Assembly: GCA_003228965.1 (NCBI GenBank)
Contig: QIGP01000235.1
Coordinates: 1 to 9,551, forward strand
Length of the DNA stretch: 9,551 nt
Direction: 5' to 3'
Source: Gammaproteobacteria bacterium
GTDB lineage: Bacteria; Pseudomonadota; Gammaproteobacteria; Steroidobacterales; SZUA-146
Shown here piece after piece: positions 7,716 to 9,551 of the stretch (within the stretch, counting starts at the first letter, position 1; the number at the start of each line of letters is the position of its first letter). The position numbers and the translations under genes are program-made. Below the pieces are notes generated by a model. It saw nothing but the letters and a program-made list of their open reading frames with translations. It was not told where the DNA came from and did no database searches.

Positions 7716-8889
7716 AAACCAGCAACGATTCCTGGTAGTAACGGTAAATCGACAAGCCGGTTAGCACCAGCGCTATCGCAAGCGTAGAGACCACCGACAA
7801 CACGATTGCCTGCGGATCCAGCGGAATGCCCTTGACCATTTCAGTAACCAGCAAATGTTGGCTCAGACTTGGCACCAGCATGAAAGACGACTCTGGTTTA
7901 AGCGAGGTGAAAATCGCAAGCATGATGGGCAAAGTCGGCAACATCATGGCCATTGAAAGATAACTCTGCGCCTCTTTGTAGGTTTTACTAAACGTCGCAA
8001 TAATTGTCATGAACGCCGCGCCGAAGGCAACAAAAGGCAACATGATCAAGAACGTTTTAGCCGCAATGGGCAGTGAGAAGTTGGCTACCATGTTGATTTT
8101 TTCAAGCGGTAGCAAGCGCACGCTAAAATAAAACGCAACAATACTCATCAACAATGACATCGCCATAAACGCCGCTGTGGCCATCAGTTTCCCAAGTATC
8201 ATGTGTGAACGGGACACCGGCACACTCAACAATGATTCAAGCGAGCCTCGCTCTCGTTCACCCGCTGTCGTATCTATCGCCAAATACATGCCGCCCATGA
8301 GTACGGCGAAAATGAAGAAATAGGTAATCACACCGACAATCATGATGGCGCGCGATGCCGGAGTTGAAACATCGATATCGTCTATAAGTAGAGGTTGAAC
8401 TACCACCGAACTTATACCGCGCGCCTGTAAACGCAGGGCGCCCGTTTTTTTGTTGTAACCCTCAAGAATGGCTTGTAGTCGGCCATAAGGTTTTTGCGTT
8501 TTTTGGCTCGACTGATCGGCAACGGTGCTAACGGTGGCCGGTATACCCTGCGTGAAATGGCGCGGAAAAGACTCACTGATCATCAGCACCACCGGATATT
8601 CCCGATTACGCACTAGCGCTTCACCATCCGTGCCGGTTGGAAGTTCTTTTAACGTAACGTTGTTTTGACGCAAAAACTGCATCAGGTTTGGCGCGTACTC
8701 GGCACCAATGACAGGGTACTCCAGCGTTTCATCCACGTCGGCAAGCTGGTTGGAGAGCATCAAACTAATCATTCCGGAAAATACCACCGGCCCCAAAAGC
8801 GGCCCAAAGAGAAGCGCCGACAACATTGTTCGCCTGTCACGAAAGTTGTCAGTTACCTCTTTAAAGAATACGGTCAGTATTGATCGCAC
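7714..8889 (-). CDS. ABC-2 type transporter permease, NatB-like
   Basis: This is an inner-membrane permease of the ABC-2/NatB group (Na+ or drug/peptide export, or envelope roles; substrate unknown). With GTG at 8889 it has 391 residues. One membrane helix lies at about 24-45, followed by a large outer domain (about 46-180), then five helices near 182-205, 232-257, 276-297, 310-327 and 362-384. After the second helix comes GGMYLAIDTTAGERERGSLE, the cytoplasmic signature of NatB proteins. The start is supported by GGAGGGG at 8904-8898, 8 nt before the GTG; TTG at 8895 is an alternative. A GTG at 8934 would extend the frame, but it overlaps the predicted promoter. No ATP-binding subunit is encoded in the window: the upstream gene is tldD, the downstream gene is purK in opposite orientation. 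The partner must be elsewhere, or was lost. Confidence 0.85.
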   Translation of the reverse strand: MRSILTVFFKEVTDNFRDRRTMLSALLFGPLLGPVVFSGMISLMLSNQLADVDETLEYPVIGAEYAPNLMQFLRQNNVTLKELPTGTDGEALVRNREYPVVLMISESFPRHFTQGIPATVSTVADQSSQKTQKPYGRLQAILEGYNKKTGALRLQARGISSVVVQPLLIDDIDVSTPASRAIMIVGVITYFFIFAVLMGGMYLAIDTTAGERERGSLESLLSVPVSRSHMILGKLMATAAFMAMSLLMSIVAFYFSVRLLPLEKINMVANFSLPIAAKTFLIMLPFVAFGAAFMTIIATFSKTYKEAQSYLSMAMMLPTLPIMLAIFTSLKPESSFMLVPSLSQHLLVTEMVKGIPLDPQAIVLSVVSTLAIALVLTGLSIYRYYQESLLV

Positions 8890-8923
8890 AATCAACGCCC
8901 CTCCAATAGGTGAAAGTGTAGAT

Positions 8924-8952
8924 ATTGTATGCACTTACTGCGTGCATTTCAG
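8924..8952 (-). promoter_or_regulatory. Predicted sigma-70 promoter of the ABC permease gene
   Basis: On the minus strand a -35 box CTGAAA (8952-8947, 4 of 6 to consensus) and a -10 box TACAAT (8929-8924, 5 of 6) are separated by exactly 17 bp. The predicted start is near 8917, giving a leader of about 28 nt that contains the strong GGAGGGG ribosome-binding site of the GTG at 8889. This arrangement supports the shorter start of the permease and independent transcription from tldD. Confidence 0.5.
8929..8947. promoter_or_regulatory. Inverted repeat inside the permease promoter; operator candidate
   Basis: ATGCAC (8929-8934), seven bases, GTGCAT (8942-8947) is a perfect 6-bp inverted repeat. 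It fills the spacer between the -35 and -10 boxes and touches both, the classic position for a repressor or a MerR-type activator. No regulator gene is present nearby, so the factor is unknown. The 17-bp spacer is normal, which fits a repressor better than a spacer-distorting MerR protein. Confidence 0.4.
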
Positions 8953-9293
8953 GTTTTATCTAAAGCTATGCCTTAGAAAAAACCCCGTCCTGTCTCCGTT
9001 TTGAGACAGTTGAGCACACTCTCTCATTTTGCGACATTAGAGTCTGTGACGAGCGCAGCGAGCATTGAAACGGCCTTAAGGCCAAATCTGCACAACGCGG
9101 TCGCAGAGTCATCGTTACGATGATTGATTAGTTTACTGGGGGGTGTTTCGTACACGAAAGCAGAAGAGTACTTGGCCTCTTTCCCTGCTTTTGAGTGTCT
9201 CAGACCAAGGTTTGAGGCGCTCGCCCCGTTTTATTTTTCCCGGGCGGCCGTCGATCCACTCACTAAACTGATCCCGTTTACTCACAATTCGCT
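8953..9293. other. Gene-free stretch between tldD and the permease gene
   Basis: I see no credible gene on either strand here; an open plus-strand frame at 9124-9372 runs over the end of tldD and looks like a shadow. The stretch is rich in small symmetric elements: the hairpin pair at 8990-9036, a 12-bp palindrome GGCCTTAAGGCC (9072-9083), TCATCG-TTA-CGATGA (9109-9123) and TTTCGT-AC-ACGAAA (9146-9159). GAGCGCAGCGAGC occurs just before the palindrome. This composition resembles extragenic repeat debris rather than a decayed ORF. I did not recognise a tRNA or known ncRNA. Confidence 0.45.
8977..9036 (-). repeat. REP-like hairpin with GACGGGG tag plus a degenerate second copy
   Basis: CTGTCTC (8990-8996) and GAGACAG (9003-9009) form a perfect 7-bp stem with loop CGTTTT. 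On the minus strand the stem is followed by GACGGGG and six T (8982-8977). A related degenerate copy lies 29 bp away: CTCTCTC-A-TTTT-GCGACA (9019-9036) against CTGTCTC-CG-TTTT-GAGACA. A stem with an adjoining G-rich tag is the form of REP elements moved by RAYT transposases; this identification is an inference. On the minus strand the hairpin and T-run could also act as the tldD terminator, although seven bases separate stem and T-run. Confidence 0.4.
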
Positions 9294-9551
9294 TTATTCC
9301 CCGCCAGTTCCGCCTACCGTGAGCGTATCGATCTTAAGCGTAGGCTGTCCAACGCCTACCGGCACGCTTTGACCTTCTTTTCCGCACGTACCCACTCCGT
9401 CGTCCAATTCCAAATCGTCACCCACCATGCTGACTTCTTTTAGCACATCAGGCCCACTCCCAATTAAAGTCGCGCCTTTGACCGGCCGGGTAATTTTGCC
9501 GTCTTCAATTAAATAAGCCTGACTCGCGGAAAAAACAAATTTGCCGGACGT
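9294..9551 (-). CDS. tldD: TldD, metallopeptidase subunit, C-terminal fragment
   Basis: The last 85 codons and the TAA stop (9296-9294) of tldD are visible; the gene enters from the right edge. The residues match the TldD C-terminus closely: [54 protein letters not shown] and [19 protein letters not shown]. TldD is the zinc-binding catalytic subunit of the TldD-TldE peptidase. The HExxxH motif lies upstream, outside the window, but the Cys in GTCGKEGQ, 29 residues from the end, corresponds to the Cys metal ligand known from E. coli TldD. The partner PmbA/TldE is encoded at 3446-4786 on the same strand. Because the fragment is cut by the window edge, it should not be read as a pseudogene. Confidence 0.95.
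   Translation of the reverse strand, partial: TSGKFVFSASQAYLIEDGKITRPVKGATLIGSGPDVLKEVSMVGDDLELDDGVGTCGKEGQSVPVGVGQPTLKIDTLTVGGTGGE

Noticed and set aside
8890..8934. Longer permease start at GTG 8934
   Set aside because: It overlaps the predicted -10 box and inverted repeat, while GTG at 8889 has a strong GGAGGGG at suitable spacing.
9339..9360. GTAGGC/GCCTAC inverted repeat
   Set aside because: It is inside conserved tldD codons; no reason to assume a regulatory role.
9124..9372. Plus-strand 82-aa open frame
   Set aside because: Its second part is antisense to the conserved tldD end, there is no ribosome-binding site, and the composition is not protein-like.

Overview
The window looks like chromosomal DNA of a free-living gammaproteobacterium. 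It carries darP (yjgA) beside pmbA/tldE, separate purE and purK genes in an operon, tldD, and a large TPR lipoprotein of the PrsT type that accompanies PEP-CTERM/exosortase protein sorting. DarP with PmbA points to beta/gammaproteobacteria, and a PEP-CTERM system suggests an aquatic, exopolysaccharide-forming lineage. The species cannot be named from the sequence. No plasmid, phage or intact IS genes are visible.

Left part (1-4786, all minus strand). The left edge holds the first 61 codons of a secreted protein with a clean signal peptide and a start typical of PEP-CTERM or ConA-like surface proteins. Its upstream region has a near-consensus sigma-54 (-24/-12) promoter and, about 100-140 bp further upstream, two similar direct repeats that could bind an enhancer-binding protein. 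Next come prsT (lipoprotein, about 954 aa) and pmbA/tldE, read in the order pmbA then prsT.

Middle (4787-7651, all plus strand). Divergent from pmbA is a compact run: an uncharacterised lipoprotein with a 'DGSLGCPQP' domain, the ribosome-assembly factor darP, purE and purK. Gaps are 9, 45 and 7 nt, so this is probably one operon. PurK and PurE carry out the two-step conversion of AIR to CAIR in purine synthesis.

Right part (7652-9551, minus strand). Convergent with purK is a NatB-like ABC-2 permease without a partner ATPase in view. It has its own sigma-70-type promoter containing a perfect 6-bp inverted repeat between the -35 and -10 boxes. Upstream lies a gene-free stretch of about 340 bp with a REP-like hairpin and a degenerate second copy, then the C-terminal 85 codons of tldD. 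TldD and TldE (PmbA) form one heterodimeric metallopeptidase, so both subunits are encoded within about 6 kb here.

The points most worth following are the predicted sigma-54 control of the exported protein beside prsT, the unnamed lipoprotein domain, the promoter-embedded palindrome of the orphan permease, and the REP-like hairpin pair.
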